Assembly (NCBI GenBank): GCA_005792545.1
Contig: SXRM01000257.1
Location: 1 to 62,952 of the forward strand
Direction of reading: 5' to 3'
DNA: 62,952 nucleotides
Source: Pseudomonadota bacterium
GTDB lineage: Bacteria; Myxococcota_A; UBA9042
Shown here piece by piece: positions 8,035 to 17,673 of the stretch (position 1 is the stretch's first letter; every line of letters starts with the position of its first letter). The position numbers and the translations under genes are program-made. The notes beneath the pieces were generated by a model. It was not told the DNA's origin and made no database searches. It saw nothing but the letters and a program-made list of their open reading frames with translations.

Positions 8035-10707
8035 ATGCGTGCCGACCGGTGGACGTCCTTTGGGGCGGCGCTGATCGCGCTGGCCTTGGGCTTGTGCGCG
8101 CCGGTGGTGGCGTGGGCGGCTGCGCGCGCGCAGTTGTCGATCTCGGCGCGCCGTGTTGCGCTGGATGAAGAACTGCGCGTCACGGTCAGCGCTTCGGGTG
8201 AATTCAGCCAGATGACCGAGCTGGCGTCGCCCGGCTTCGAGTTCCGCAACGCCGGCCGCCAGTCGCAGGTCAGCATCGTCAATGGCGACATCGAGCGGGT
8301 CGAGAACTTCACCTTCGTCGGTACGCCGCTGCAGGCCGGCAAGTTCACGCTGGGGCCGGTTGAGCTCTATCTAGCGGGCCAGGTGGTGGCGCGCACCGCT
8401 GCGGTCGAGGTCGAGGTTGTCAGTCAAGCCGATGCCGCCGGCCCGGCCGTTGGCGCAGACCAGGCATCGGACCTGCGGCGCTACGCGGGGCAAGCGGCTT
8501 TCGTCCGGCCGGTGCTGAGCCAAACCAGTCCAGTCGTCGGCGAGCCGGTCATCCTGACTTACGAACTGTACTGGAGCCGCAACACTGCGATAAGCGGCGT
8601 GCGCGAGACCAGCGCGCCCAAGCACGGCGGGCTGGACGCCTTCGACTTGCTCAAAGAGCGTCCCGAACCCGAGACGGTGCAGATTGCGGGCCGCGTCTAT
8701 CAGCGCACCGTCACCCATCGTGTGTTGTTGACGCCCGCGCAGCCGGGCCAGGTGCGGCTGGATGGCCCGGCGTTTCGCCTCGACATCGGCGACTTTTTCG
8801 AGTCGCGCGCGACCAAGATAGCCGCATCGCCGATTACGCTCACCGTGCGACCGGTGCCCGATGCCGGCCGACCGCCGGGGTTTGATCCCAATAGCGTTGG
8901 TAGCTTGCGCGCCAGCGCGACGCTGTCGGTGGGTGGCACCAGCGGTCAGACGCACAAGGTCAAGGTCGGTGAGCGCCTGCTGCTGCAGTACGAAGTCGTA
9001 GGCGACGGCAACCTGCTTAACCTGCGCCCACTGAGCCCGCCGACCATCGATGGGATGACCGTGGAGCCGCTGCCGACGCGCGCGACGGACGGAGTCAAGC
9101 AGTCCGAGCACGGCACATCGGGTCAGCGGGCCTGGCAGTATGTGTTGAGCTTTGGCCGGCCGGGTCGCTTTGAGCTGCCTGAGACGACGTTTGGCAGCTA
9201 TGAGCCCAAGACGGCGGTGTTTCGGGTCGACAAGCTCGGTCCCTTCACAGTCGAGGTTCAGGCCGCAGACGGTGCGGCGCCGCCGCCGGTAGTGGCCGCG
9301 CCCCAATCTGCGCAAGCGGCGGGCCCCGGCGTCCAACCCGTAGCGTCTGGCACGGACCCCGCGGCCGGCCCCCCCAAGGCAGCCGCAGCGCCGCAGCGCC
9401 ACACGCCGCGGCCGATTGCCGCCACGCTCGACTTGCTGGCTAGCCACAGTCCGCCGTGGCATGCGTCGCCCGTGGTGCCGATTGGCGCCGCTTTGCCGTG
9501 GCTGGCCATGGCCGCTCTGGCAGCACTCGATTGGGCACGGCGGCGACGGCTGCGCAGTGCACCCCAGCGGGCCGAGGCAGCGGCGTTGCAGGGCGCCGAA
9601 GCTGCGCTGGGTGCCTGCACCAACCTGCCACCCGAAGCGGCATATGGTGCACTGCGCGTGGCCGTGGGCGACTACTTGACCCTGCACGGCGTCGCCGATC
9701 CGCTCAATGCCAGTGAGTCCGTGTTCATCGACCGCTTGCGCGACCGCGGAATTGCCGAGCTGCAGGCGCGCGAATTGGCAGCGCTGCTACAGCATTGTGA
9801 CTACGCCCGCTACGCGCCGGCGGACAGCCGCCAGGACGACCTGAGCGCGACCGCCGTCAAGCTGACCCAGTCGCTCCGCGGCCTGGAAGCGCAGTGGCTC
9901 AATTCCCCAGGCTCCGGCGGCGCCGTTACGGCAATTGCAGCGGCTTTGCTTGTCGCGATGACCATCGCCGGACCGGGCCAGGCGTGGGCTGGCGACCTCG
10001 ACAGTGCCTTCGCCGATGCCAATCGCCACTACGTTGCGAGTCGGTTCGCGCAGGCGGCCAACGCCTACGAGGCACTGCTGGCGCGCGGCGTGCCGTCGGC
10101 CGCGCTGTACTACAACCTCGCCAATGCGCAATACCAGTCCGATCGCCTGGGGTATGCCGTCGCCAACTACCGTCAGGCACTGCGACTGTCGCCCAGCGAT
10201 GCCTTGCGCACCGATATCGAGGGCAGCCTGGCGTTGGCCCGTCAGGACCTGGCCGAACTTTCGCGACGCCGCCACGAGGTCCTGCACGTCTTTGACGAGA
10301 GCCCCGAAATCGACGTGGCGCTGACGCGGGGCGCACCGCGGTCGCTGCTGGCCACTGTGACGCTGCTGGCTGGCGCTGTGGCACTGGGTGCCTGGCTGTG
10401 GCGGCGGCGCAGCCGCCCGGCCGATTGGCGGCCAGGCCTCGCGCTCGGTGCTGCCGCGACCGTTCAAGCGCTCGCTGGAGGCTGGCTCGCATTTGCCGTG
10501 TACACCGATCGCTCGCTGGTCACAGCCATCGTCGTCGCCGAAGACGCGCCGTTGCAGGCCTGTCGCGGTGTCGGCGAGCCGATGGGGCTGCCCGAAGGCA
10601 TCGAAGTGCGCAAGGTTGGCGAACTGGCCGACGGGCGCCTCGAAGTGCGGCTGGCCAACGGGCGCCAGGGCTGCGTAGATCCGGCGGCCGTTCGGGTGGT
10701 CAAGTAG
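8035..10707 (+). CDS. BatD-like protein fused to TPR and SH3-like (BatE-like) C-terminus
   Basis: Oxygen-tolerance/BatD-type N-terminus, TM, TPR (YYNLANAQYQSDRLGYAVANYRQAL), C-terminal SH3b-like segment. Confidence 0.8.
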   Translation: MRADRWTSFGAALIALALGLCAPVVAWAAARAQLSISARRVALDEELRVTVSASGEFSQMTELASPGFEFRNAGRQSQVSIVNGDIERVENFTFVGTPLQAGKFTLGPVELYLAGQVVARTAAVEVEVVSQADAAGPAVGADQASDLRRYAGQAAFVRPVLSQTSPVVGEPVILTYELYWSRNTAISGVRETSAPKHGGLDAFDLLKERPEPETVQIAGRVYQRTVTHRVLLTPAQPGQVRLDGPAFRLDIGDFFESRATKIAASPITLTVRPVPDAGRPPGFDPNSVGSLRASATLSVGGTSGQTHKVKVGERLLLQYEVVGDGNLLNLRPLSPPTIDGMTVEPLPTRATDGVKQSEHGTSGQRAWQYVLSFGRPGRFELPETTFGSYEPKTAVFRVDKLGPFTVEVQAADGAAPPPVVAAPQSAQAAGPGVQPVASGTDPAAGPPKAAAAPQRHTPRPIAATLDLLASHSPPWHASPVVPIGAALPWLAMAALAALDWARRRRLRSAPQRAEAAALQGAEAALGACTNLPPEAAYGALRVAVGDYLTLHGVADPLNASESVFIDRLRDRGIAELQARELAALLQHCDYARYAPADSRQDDLSATAVKLTQSLRGLEAQWLNSPGSGGAVTAIAAALLVAMTIAGPGQAWAGDLDSAFADANRHYVASRFAQAANAYEALLARGVPSAALYYNLANAQYQSDRLGYAVANYRQALRLSPSDALRTDIEGSLALARQDLAELSRRRHEVLHVFDESPEIDVALTRGAPRSLLATVTLLAGAVALGAWLWRRRSRPADWRPGLALGAAATVQALAGGWLAFAVYTDRSLVTAIVVAEDAPLQACRGVGEPMGLPEGIEVRKVGELADGRLEVRLANGRQGCVDPAAVRVVK

Positions 10708-10726
10708 CCGGTTTCGCCCCGGATCC

Positions 10727-10880
10727 GGCGCTTTCGGCGCATCTCTGCGTTGTCACTGCGCTCCGGTGCTCAACGACCCTGAAGGTCGCTGGTCCGGGAC
10801 ATCGCGTCGCAGGCGCGAGTTCTTGGTCCGGCCCCATTGCTCTGGTGCTCGCTTCGCCTTGATCTGCATCCGAAATCGCC
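10727..10880. repeat. Intergenic region bounded by imperfect 11-bp inverted repeats (GGCGCTTTCGG / CCGAAATCGCC)
   Basis: 10 of 11 bp complementary; internal CGACC-ctgaa-GGTCG hairpin; lies between convergent genes. Confidence 0.45.
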
Positions 10881-10893
10881 GGCCCGACCGAAG

Positions 10894-11925
10894 TCAATGC
10901 CGCATTGGTGGATTCGCCAGGCCCGCCCAGAATCCGGCAAGTTGCGGCCACAGTCCCTTGGCGGCCGGCGAGCTGGTCATGCCGCCGACGTGGCTGCCGT
11001 CGAAGTGGACGCGGCGCCTGTCGCTGCCACCCGCGAGGTCCAGCAGCGGCGCACAGCAATCACTTGGCGCGATGGCATCGACCGAAAACGTAACCACCAG
11101 CAACGGGCAACGGATGCTGCCCAAGTCGACGCGCTGGCCGCTGACCAGTAGTTGACCCTGACGCAACAAGTCGCGCTGGTACAGGTCGCGCACGTAGGTC
11201 CGATAGAACTCGCCGGGTATCGCCACGTTGTCGTTGGCCCAGGTCTCCAGCGCCAGCCAACCGTCCAGAAACTTGTCGTTCCAGGCGCGGTCCACCAGGT
11301 TGACGGCCTTGGATAGCCCGAGCGTCGGCCGCAGCATCTGGAAGCTGAACTGCAAGAGCGTGGCCGGCAGCAAGCCAAAGCCGTCAACTAGCGCGTCGAT
11401 GTCGAAGCCGGGCGCGGTCAGCCACCGCCGCATCACGCCGGCCTCGCCAAACGCAATCGGCGCAGCCACACAGCACAGCGACGCCACCTGGTCGGGGTGT
11501 AGCGCGGTGTGAATTGCTGTCAGCGTCCCACCCAGACAGTAGCCGAGCACGTGCACCCGCGGCTGGCCCGAGAGCTCGCAGGCCTTGCGCAGCGCACGGC
11601 CGATGGCGCGGTCGGCGATGTCGTCAAAGGTCAGGTGGCGATCCTCCGCATCGGGCCTGCCCCAGTCGACGCAGAACACATCAAAGCCCTGGCCAACCAG
11701 GTACTCCGCAAAGCTCTTTCCCGGGGTCAAGTCCAGCACGTAATGGCGGTTGATGAGCGACGGCACCAAAAGCACCGGCGTGTGGATTGCGAGGCCTTGG
11801 CCGCGCGGGTCGTACCGCAGCAGCCGCCACTTGTTTTCGGTGTGGACCACCGCGTGCGGCGTCGCGCCGACCGGCGGCACCTTACGGCGGTGCAAGGTCG
11901 CGAGGTTCTTGAGCCGGGTCAACAT
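10894..11925 (-). CDS. phaC: Poly(3-hydroxyalkanoate) synthase, class III PhaC-like
   Basis: GYCLGGT lipase-like box, VCVDWG-type FCVDWG, LVPSLINRHYVLDL. Confidence 0.88.
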   Translation of the reverse strand: MLTRLKNLATLHRRKVPPVGATPHAVVHTENKWRLLRYDPRGQGLAIHTPVLLVPSLINRHYVLDLTPGKSFAEYLVGQGFDVFCVDWGRPDAEDRHLTFDDIADRAIGRALRKACELSGQPRVHVLGYCLGGTLTAIHTALHPDQVASLCCVAAPIAFGEAGVMRRWLTAPGFDIDALVDGFGLLPATLLQFSFQMLRPTLGLSKAVNLVDRAWNDKFLDGWLALETWANDNVAIPGEFYRTYVRDLYQRDLLRQGQLLVSGQRVDLGSIRCPLLVVTFSVDAIAPSDCCAPLLDLAGGSDRRRVHFDGSHVGGMTSSPAAKGLWPQLAGFWAGLANPPMRH

Positions 11926-11955
11926 CGGCGCTCCGGTCGGGACTTTGGGGGGCCG

Positions 11956-13641
11956 CTACGCATACAGCGCTTCAAACTCGGCGCGGAACTCATCGCACAC
12001 CCGCTTGCGCTTGACCTTGAGCGTCGGCGTCAGCTGGCCACCCTCGACGGTCAGCGGCCGCGGCATTACCGCGACCTTGCGCAGGGTCTCGTGGCGCGGC
12101 AGCGCGGCGTTGACGGCATCGACTTTGGCTTGCAAGCGCCGAGCGACCTCTGCATCGCGATCGGCCGGCGCAATGTCGGCCAGCAGCACCGGAACCAGCA
12201 GCGCATTGGGCCACAGCCCGACCACCAAATAGGGCTTGCTGTCGCCGTACACAACCGCCTGCGCCACCAGCGGCTCGTCGGCAAACTGCTGCTCGATATT
12301 GGCTGGCGGCACGTTCTTGCCGCCGGCGGTCACCAGGATGTCCTTCTTGCGGTCGATGATCTGAAGGTAGCCATCGTCGGTCCAGCGGCCGACATCGCCG
12401 GTCTGCAACCAGCCGTCGGCCGTGAAGATCTGCGCCGTAGCGGCCGGGTCTTTGTGGTAACCGGCGAAGATGTTGGGGCCGCGCGCCAGAATCTCGCCAT
12501 CCTCGGCCAGCCGCACTTCGACGCTTGGTAGCGGCTTGCCAACGGAATCAAAGCGGTAGGCATCCGGTCGGTTGAGCGTCAGCGTCGGCGCGGCTTCGGT
12601 GAGGCCATAGCCTTCGAGAATCAGTAACCCCGCGTCAGCAAAGAAGGTCTTGACCTCGCGCTTGAGCCCCGCGCCGCCCGACAGGCAAAACCGCAGGCGC
12701 CCGCCGGTGATGTCGCGCAACGTCGCCGCCGGATTGGGGCTGTTGGCACTGAACTGCGCGAGCTTTTCCCAAATGAGCGGCACCGACATCAGCACCTGCG
12801 GGCGCACCTCGGGCAGGCGAGCGAGCACTTCGGTGGGTTCGCACAAGTAGCTGACAAAGCCAAGCGTATTGCCCAGACACGCCTCGCCAAAGCCGAAGAT
12901 GTGACTCATCGGCAGCCACAGCAGGTCGGTGTCGCCGACCTCGACCAATGGCGCGTTGCACAGAAGCCAGTCGCGACCGTTGCTGCCGACGTTGCGGTGT
13001 GTCAGCGGCACGCCCTTGGGATTGCCCGACGTGCCGCTGGTGTAGAGCATGACGCCCACGTCGTCCAGCTCGATGGCGGCCAGGGTCGCTTCAAACCTGC
13101 CTGGGTGCGAGCTGTCCCACGCAGCACCCCCGTTGCGCAGTTGCTCCAGGCTCAGCACCCACGACGCCATCGCGTCGCCCGCAGACTGAGCCTTGGCCGC
13201 CAGCTCCGAGTCGAAGACGACAACGTGGCGCACCGACGCCGCCAGCGGCGACCACGCCGCTTGCACTTTGGCGAGCAGCGCTGGCGTATCCACGAACACC
13301 ATCACCGCATCGGCGTGGTTGGCGACATAGGCGAACTGTTCTGCCGTGTTGCTGGCGTAGACCGGTACCATAACCGCCCGTGCGGCGCCAAGACCCAGCG
13401 CTGCTTCCATCCAAGCTACGCGGTTGGGTGCAAACACCACGCCGCGCTCGCCCGGCTGGACTCCGAGCGCCAGCAGACCGCACGCTACCTCGCGCACTGC
13501 GCGGCAATGGTCGCGCCACGTCACGGGCAGCCAGTGCCCGTCGCGCTGCACCAGGTAGCGCGGCCGGTCCTGGCGTTCCGCAGCGCTATCGAAAAGCACC
13601 CGAGCGGCAGGCTTAAGATCAAGAAACGGCGTTGGATCCAT
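11956..13641 (-). CDS. Long-chain acyl-CoA synthetase / AMP-binding protein
   Basis: MLYTSGTSGNPKGVPLTHRN, EGYGLTEAAP, LQTGDVGRWTDDGYLQIIDRKKDI. Confidence 0.92.
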   Translation of the reverse strand: MDPTPFLDLKPAARVLFDSAAERQDRPRYLVQRDGHWLPVTWRDHCRAVREVACGLLALGVQPGERGVVFAPNRVAWMEAALGLGAARAVMVPVYASNTAEQFAYVANHADAVMVFVDTPALLAKVQAAWSPLAASVRHVVVFDSELAAKAQSAGDAMASWVLSLEQLRNGGAAWDSSHPGRFEATLAAIELDDVGVMLYTSGTSGNPKGVPLTHRNVGSNGRDWLLCNAPLVEVGDTDLLWLPMSHIFGFGEACLGNTLGFVSYLCEPTEVLARLPEVRPQVLMSVPLIWEKLAQFSANSPNPAATLRDITGGRLRFCLSGGAGLKREVKTFFADAGLLILEGYGLTEAAPTLTLNRPDAYRFDSVGKPLPSVEVRLAEDGEILARGPNIFAGYHKDPAATAQIFTADGWLQTGDVGRWTDDGYLQIIDRKKDILVTAGGKNVPPANIEQQFADEPLVAQAVVYGDSKPYLVVGLWPNALLVPVLLADIAPADRDAEVARRLQAKVDAVNAALPRHETLRKVAVMPRPLTVEGGQLTPTLKVKRKRVCDEFRAEFEALYA

Positions 13642-13698
13642 GGCTGTCCTCGACTAGGGGCACGTCAAAGAATAACTCAGTCGACCTCGGCAGATGGC

Positions 13699-13741
13699 GG
13701 AGCGGCGAGTCGGCTTGCAAAGACGAGAGCTCGCGACCCAC
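13699..13741 (+). repeat. Dispersed intergenic repeat, copy 1 (43-nt core)
   Basis: GGAGCGGCGAGTCGGCTTGCAAAGACGAGAGCTCGCGACCCAC; followed by hairpin AAATC-gaata-GATTT (13768-13782). Confidence 0.85.
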
Positions 13742-13782
13742 TGCGCTGGCAAATGGGCGCCCGTAGGAAATCGAATAGATTT

Positions 13783-14109
13783 TTACGAGCCCTGAACCGC
13801 GCTGTTCTGCGGTGCCTTGGCTGCGCGCGCCTCGGCATCGGCCAGCTTCTCTTCCAGGTCCAAGATCTTGCTGTTCAACTGGTTGATGGCGTGTAGCGTC
13901 CGCTCCTGGTCGCGGCGGGTCGGCAGACCCATGCCCGCCCACAGTTGCGCCAAGCCCTGGTCGCGCTTGGCCTTGGCGCGCATGGCCATCGCCAGCGCCG
14001 CACCGCCGGGCCCCAGCACCAGCGGACTCTGCATCCAGGTCTCGATGAGCGACGCGGTCGCATTTTCCCAAGCGTCGAATCCTTGCTTCCACGTGTTCCA
14101 CGGGTTCAT
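13783..14109 (-). CDS. Small PhaE-like / phasin-like coiled-coil protein
   Basis: MNPWNTWKQGFDAWENATASLIETWMQSPLV...LNSKILDLEEKLADAEARAA; position next to phaC. Confidence 0.5.
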   Translation of the reverse strand: MNPWNTWKQGFDAWENATASLIETWMQSPLVLGPGGAALAMAMRAKAKRDQGLAQLWAGMGLPTRRDQERTLHAINQLNSKILDLEEKLADAEARAAKAPQNSAVQGS

Positions 14110-14312
14110 GGTCGGTCTCCTTGTCGGTTTGGGCCTAGAGGGTCTATTCAAAAGAACGCCTACTTTGACTCACGATGCATCCCGGCATGCTTTGTTGCTC
14201 CTAACTCGCTCCCCGCGGCGTGCCGCAAGCACGCCTCAGTCGCTCGCTGCGTCGCGCCGCGCCTGCCGGGCGCCTCGTGACCCTCGTTTCGGCATATTTT
14301 GACTACCCCCTC

Positions 14313-15176
14313 TTACAGGGCCAGCCGCCGGATCTCGGCGGCCAGCGAAAAATCGGGGTCGGTCTGCTTGGCTTCCGGCACGGCGCGCGCAACTTCGCCC
14401 AAGCACTCGAAAAAGAACTGGGTCTGCACCCGCTCGATCGGCTTGCCGGCGATGGCCGTCGTCTGCACCTTGGTGCGGACCCGGATCGCCTGATCAACCG
14501 AGATGTCCGGCAGTTGCATGACGCCGGCGGCGTCGGCCGCAAAAGTGTACACATCGGTGGCGGCATACGGCAGCCCGTACAGCTTGGCTTTGGACAGCAC
14601 GCCCTTGGCAGTCCAGCTGTCCTTGACCTGCAGCGGCAGCTTGAGCACCTGGACAGCATCCGCATACACGAGCAAGGTCTGGCCGGCTGCGGGCGCCACG
14701 TCGCGCGAAGCCATGCCGAGCAACCAGACGCCGGCCGCGTCGTGGCGATAGACGGCGTCGAGCGTGCCGTCGGCGTCAAACGGCACTGCGAACAGCACAG
14801 CCGCCGTCGCACCGGGGCCAAAATGTGCGGCGTACCACTGGGCGTCGAGTGGCACTGCCGCGACTTGCAGCGTCTGCTCTGCCGCAGCGGACCAGCCCCA
14901 GTCCCATACCCGCACGCCGGACGCGGCGACCGTGCCGGCCTGATCCACGCTGCGGTTGCTGGCTACCCGGTAGCGGGCGACCACGCCGAGCGCCGGCTTG
15001 ACCTCGTGGGCGTCGAGGCGACCGTCGAGGTTGGGCACACAGCCCAGGCCGGCGTTCCAATGCGTCGAAGGCAGGTAGGTCTGCTCTGCGGGATAGGTGG
15101 CGTTGTCGACGCAGGCGCCGCCGGTCAGTAGCGCCGCGCAAACCACCGTTGCCGCGGTCAGGTTTGGCTTTTGCAT
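14313..15176 (-). CDS. Lipoprotein, paralog of the 17674-18783 gene
   Basis: Lipobox ALLTGGAC; shared CxPNxDG, LLGMAS, ECLGEV, PDFSLAAEIRRLAL pattern. Confidence 0.75.
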   Translation of the reverse strand: MQKPNLTAATVVCAALLTGGACVDNATYPAEQTYLPSTHWNAGLGCVPNLDGRLDAHEVKPALGVVARYRVASNRSVDQAGTVAASGVRVWDWGWSAAAEQTLQVAAVPLDAQWYAAHFGPGATAAVLFAVPFDADGTLDAVYRHDAAGVWLLGMASRDVAPAAGQTLLVYADAVQVLKLPLQVKDSWTAKGVLSKAKLYGLPYAATDVYTFAADAAGVMQLPDISVDQAIRVRTKVQTTAIAGKPIERVQTQFFFECLGEVARAVPEAKQTDPDFSLAAEIRRLAL

Positions 15177-16759
15177 CAGAACTCCCACCGCACCAAGAGG
15201 CGCGCGAGCTGTGCCGGCTGCGCGCGCAGGCCGCCTTGCGGATTGTCCAGACCGTCTTGCGGCAACAACAACGCGTACTGCAGCTGGGCGACCAGACCGT
15301 CCATGGTCGCGTACGTCAGCGTCGGATCGAGCTCCAGTCCGAGCGCGCGCTGACCGCCAGGCGCGCTCGCCGCCGCCAAGGCCCACGACTGAATCGCCGC
15401 CAGTTCCAAACGCAAGCTCCCGGCGCCCAATTCCGGCATGGTCCACCTCACATGGGGCCGCAGGTAGGTCGCGTCGACCACCGCGCCATACAGTTCGCGA
15501 AACAAAATCCGGTCCACGCGAAAATCACCGTGCATCCGAAACTCGGCGAGGCGGGTGTCGCGCGGCGGGTCGATTTGCGCGCCATGCAGGCTGCCGGCCG
15601 CGGCAAAGCCATCCGCCGGATTCTGGCTCGCCACGCCGGGGGCCGCATCGCCGCTGGCAAGGCCACCATCCAAGCCCGCCGACAGCCCCGACTCGCCGCC
15701 AAACCGCGACCGCAAACCCGCCGCGAATTGCGCTACGGCAATCGGCTGCCTGACGTGTACGCCGGGCAACAGCGAAGCCTCCTCGAAGCCGCCGCGCACC
15801 AGCACACCTTCCGCTTCAATCTCGCCCCACGCACCGCTGGCGCGAAGCCAGGCGTCGCCGGCATAGACCCTAAGCCCGCGGCGGACCCAGTCTGCGCGAC
15901 CCAACTGGATGGCCTGTCCCGCCCAGCTGACCGGCACATCACGGTCCTGCCACCGCGTCGACACATAGGCACCGTACTCGACCGTGGTCTTGTCGGCGCG
16001 CTGGCGGCGCTCTCTGGTCAGGTCGCTGCGCAGGTTTAGCACCGCCACGGTCGCCGAGCGCACGTCGTCGCTGGGGTCCAGGTCCACCACCCGGTTGCCG
16101 TCCGGGCGCGCGGTCAGCGGGCCCGTCGCCGACCAGTCGTAAGCCAGCGCCCAGATGTGGCCCGCCAACGGAGTGACGAAGGCCACGCGGTCGCTGGCGT
16201 CGCCGCGATCGGTGTCCAGGCCGTCGCCGCCGTGACTGACCATGCCGGTGCCCCAGTGCGCGTTCATGCGGCCGATCGCGAGCGCGCCAAAGGGCAGGGC
16301 GGCCACGGCGTAGGCGCGGCGCACGGTCGCCAGGTTGGTCGGGCTGCTCTGTCCCGTCGCCCCGACCGGCGGCGCATTGGGCGCGCTGCCCAGCGCAAGG
16401 TTGTCCAGCCAGTCCAGGCGAATGGCCACGAGCCCCCCGCCCCTGGCGGTGCGCAAGCTGAAGTCCGTGCGCAGCCGCATATCGGCGTGGGTCAGGGCTT
16501 GCGCCGCCGGCGTGCTGGGCGGCACCGGAAACAGCGGCCGGCCTTGCGGATCGAGGCCGCGATCCAGGTCGAGGTTGTGCAGCAACTCGCCGCGGCTGCG
16601 AAAGTGGGCGCGCCAGTCAAAAGATTTGTGCGGTGCACCATCCAATTCGGCGGCCAGGTCCGCGAAGCCCGCTTGCGGCAGCGCCACCGGTTCAGCGGCG
16701 TAGGTCTGGGTGCCAACGCCAGCGCCAAGGCTCACCAGTGCGGCAATCGCGGCCCTCAT
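15176..16759 (-). CDS. Outer-membrane beta-barrel (porin-like; TIGR04551-like)
   Basis: Signal peptide, alternating beta pattern, WGTGMVSHGGDGLDTDRGDASDRVAFVTPL; terminal aromatic WEF; ATGA overlaps on both sides. Confidence 0.65.
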   Translation of the reverse strand: MRAAIAALVSLGAGVGTQTYAAEPVALPQAGFADLAAELDGAPHKSFDWRAHFRSRGELLHNLDLDRGLDPQGRPLFPVPPSTPAAQALTHADMRLRTDFSLRTARGGGLVAIRLDWLDNLALGSAPNAPPVGATGQSSPTNLATVRRAYAVAALPFGALAIGRMNAHWGTGMVSHGGDGLDTDRGDASDRVAFVTPLAGHIWALAYDWSATGPLTARPDGNRVVDLDPSDDVRSATVAVLNLRSDLTRERRQRADKTTVEYGAYVSTRWQDRDVPVSWAGQAIQLGRADWVRRGLRVYAGDAWLRASGAWGEIEAEGVLVRGGFEEASLLPGVHVRQPIAVAQFAAGLRSRFGGESGLSAGLDGGLASGDAAPGVASQNPADGFAAAGSLHGAQIDPPRDTRLAEFRMHGDFRVDRILFRELYGAVVDATYLRPHVRWTMPELGAGSLRLELAAIQSWALAAASAPGGQRALGLELDPTLTYATMDGLVAQLQYALLLPQDGLDNPQGGLRAQPAQLARLLVRWEF

Positions 16760-17670
16760 GGCACCGCCTCGCCGCGCAGAAACGCCGACAGCGCCGCATA
16801 CGAGGCCTCGGCCGCCTCAATCATCGGAAAGTGGCCGCAGCGCGGATACACGCGCAGCCTGGCATCCGGCAGCGTCGCCGCGAGGCGCTCGCCAAATTCC
16901 AGCCAGCTGACCGCATCTTGCTGACCCCACAGTAGCAGCGTCGGCTGCTTGACCTGGGCCCAGCGCACTTGCAGCTCGGCAAATCGCTGCCCGCGCGCCG
17001 CCGCCAGCGCCGCGGCAACCGTCCCCGGTCGCTCCAGCGCTCGCTCGACCTCGTCGACAAATTCTTCGCGCACGACCTTGGGGTTGTAGAAGGCGCGCAC
17101 CAGCCGTTCGTCGGCGCGCTCCTTGTAGAACAGTCCGAAAAGCGCCTCGCCCACGCCCTGTACCCGCGACCACCGAAAAAACGCCGGCAGCTGGTCCTCA
17201 AACACCCAGGCGTCGTAGAGCGCCACTCGTTGCACCCGATCCGGCGCCTCCAGCGCGACCGCCAGCGCGACAGAACTGCCCCAGGAGTGGCCGACGATGC
17301 TGAACCGGTCCACGCCGCGGGCGTCGAGCAGCGCCAGCACCAACCGGGCTTGCGCCACGGGCGAATAGTCGCCTTGGGGGCGGTCGGTCCAACCAAAGCC
17401 CTTCAAGTCCAGCGAGACGACGCGGTGGGTCTTGATCAGGCGCGGCGTCACGGTCGCCCAGGTCTCCAGCGCGGAAGCGAAGCCGTGCAGCAGCACCACG
17501 GTCTGCGCCGCTTGCGGTCCCTCGTCGCGGTAGCGGATGCGCAGCGGCTGGCCGTCTTGAGTGACACTGGCAAACGTCGCATCGCGGGGCTCGCCGGGCA
17601 TCGGGCCCTGGTGCCACGACAGGCAACCAGCGCACAGCAACGCCAACATCGGCAGCGCGCGCCCAACCAT
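16756..17670 (-). CDS. Lipoprotein alpha/beta hydrolase
   Basis: Lipobox ALLCAGC; VVLLHGFASALETW; nucleophile elbow GHSWGSS; C-terminal GHFPMIE. Confidence 0.88.
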   Translation of the reverse strand: MVGRALPMLALLCAGCLSWHQGPMPGEPRDATFASVTQDGQPLRIRYRDEGPQAAQTVVLLHGFASALETWATVTPRLIKTHRVVSLDLKGFGWTDRPQGDYSPVAQARLVLALLDARGVDRFSIVGHSWGSSVALAVALEAPDRVQRVALYDAWVFEDQLPAFFRWSRVQGVGEALFGLFYKERADERLVRAFYNPKVVREEFVDEVERALERPGTVAAALAAARGQRFAELQVRWAQVKQPTLLLWGQQDAVSWLEFGERLAATLPDARLRVYPRCGHFPMIEAAEASYAALSAFLRGEAVP

Positions 17671-17673
17671 CGA

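Noticed and set aside
13619-14101. Conserved peptide VGR(K/E)LxxLQADSPL as a real protein motif
   Set aside because: Appears in reverse frames of three unrelated intergenic copies; differences are all non-synonymous and flanking frames are not conserved, so a DNA/RNA-level repeat is the better explanation.
14150-14310. Intergenic stretch resembling the 10727-10880 element
   Set aside because: Only loose similarity (GCAT..TTG.GTTG...CTC) and no matching terminal inverted repeat found; too weak to call a second copy.
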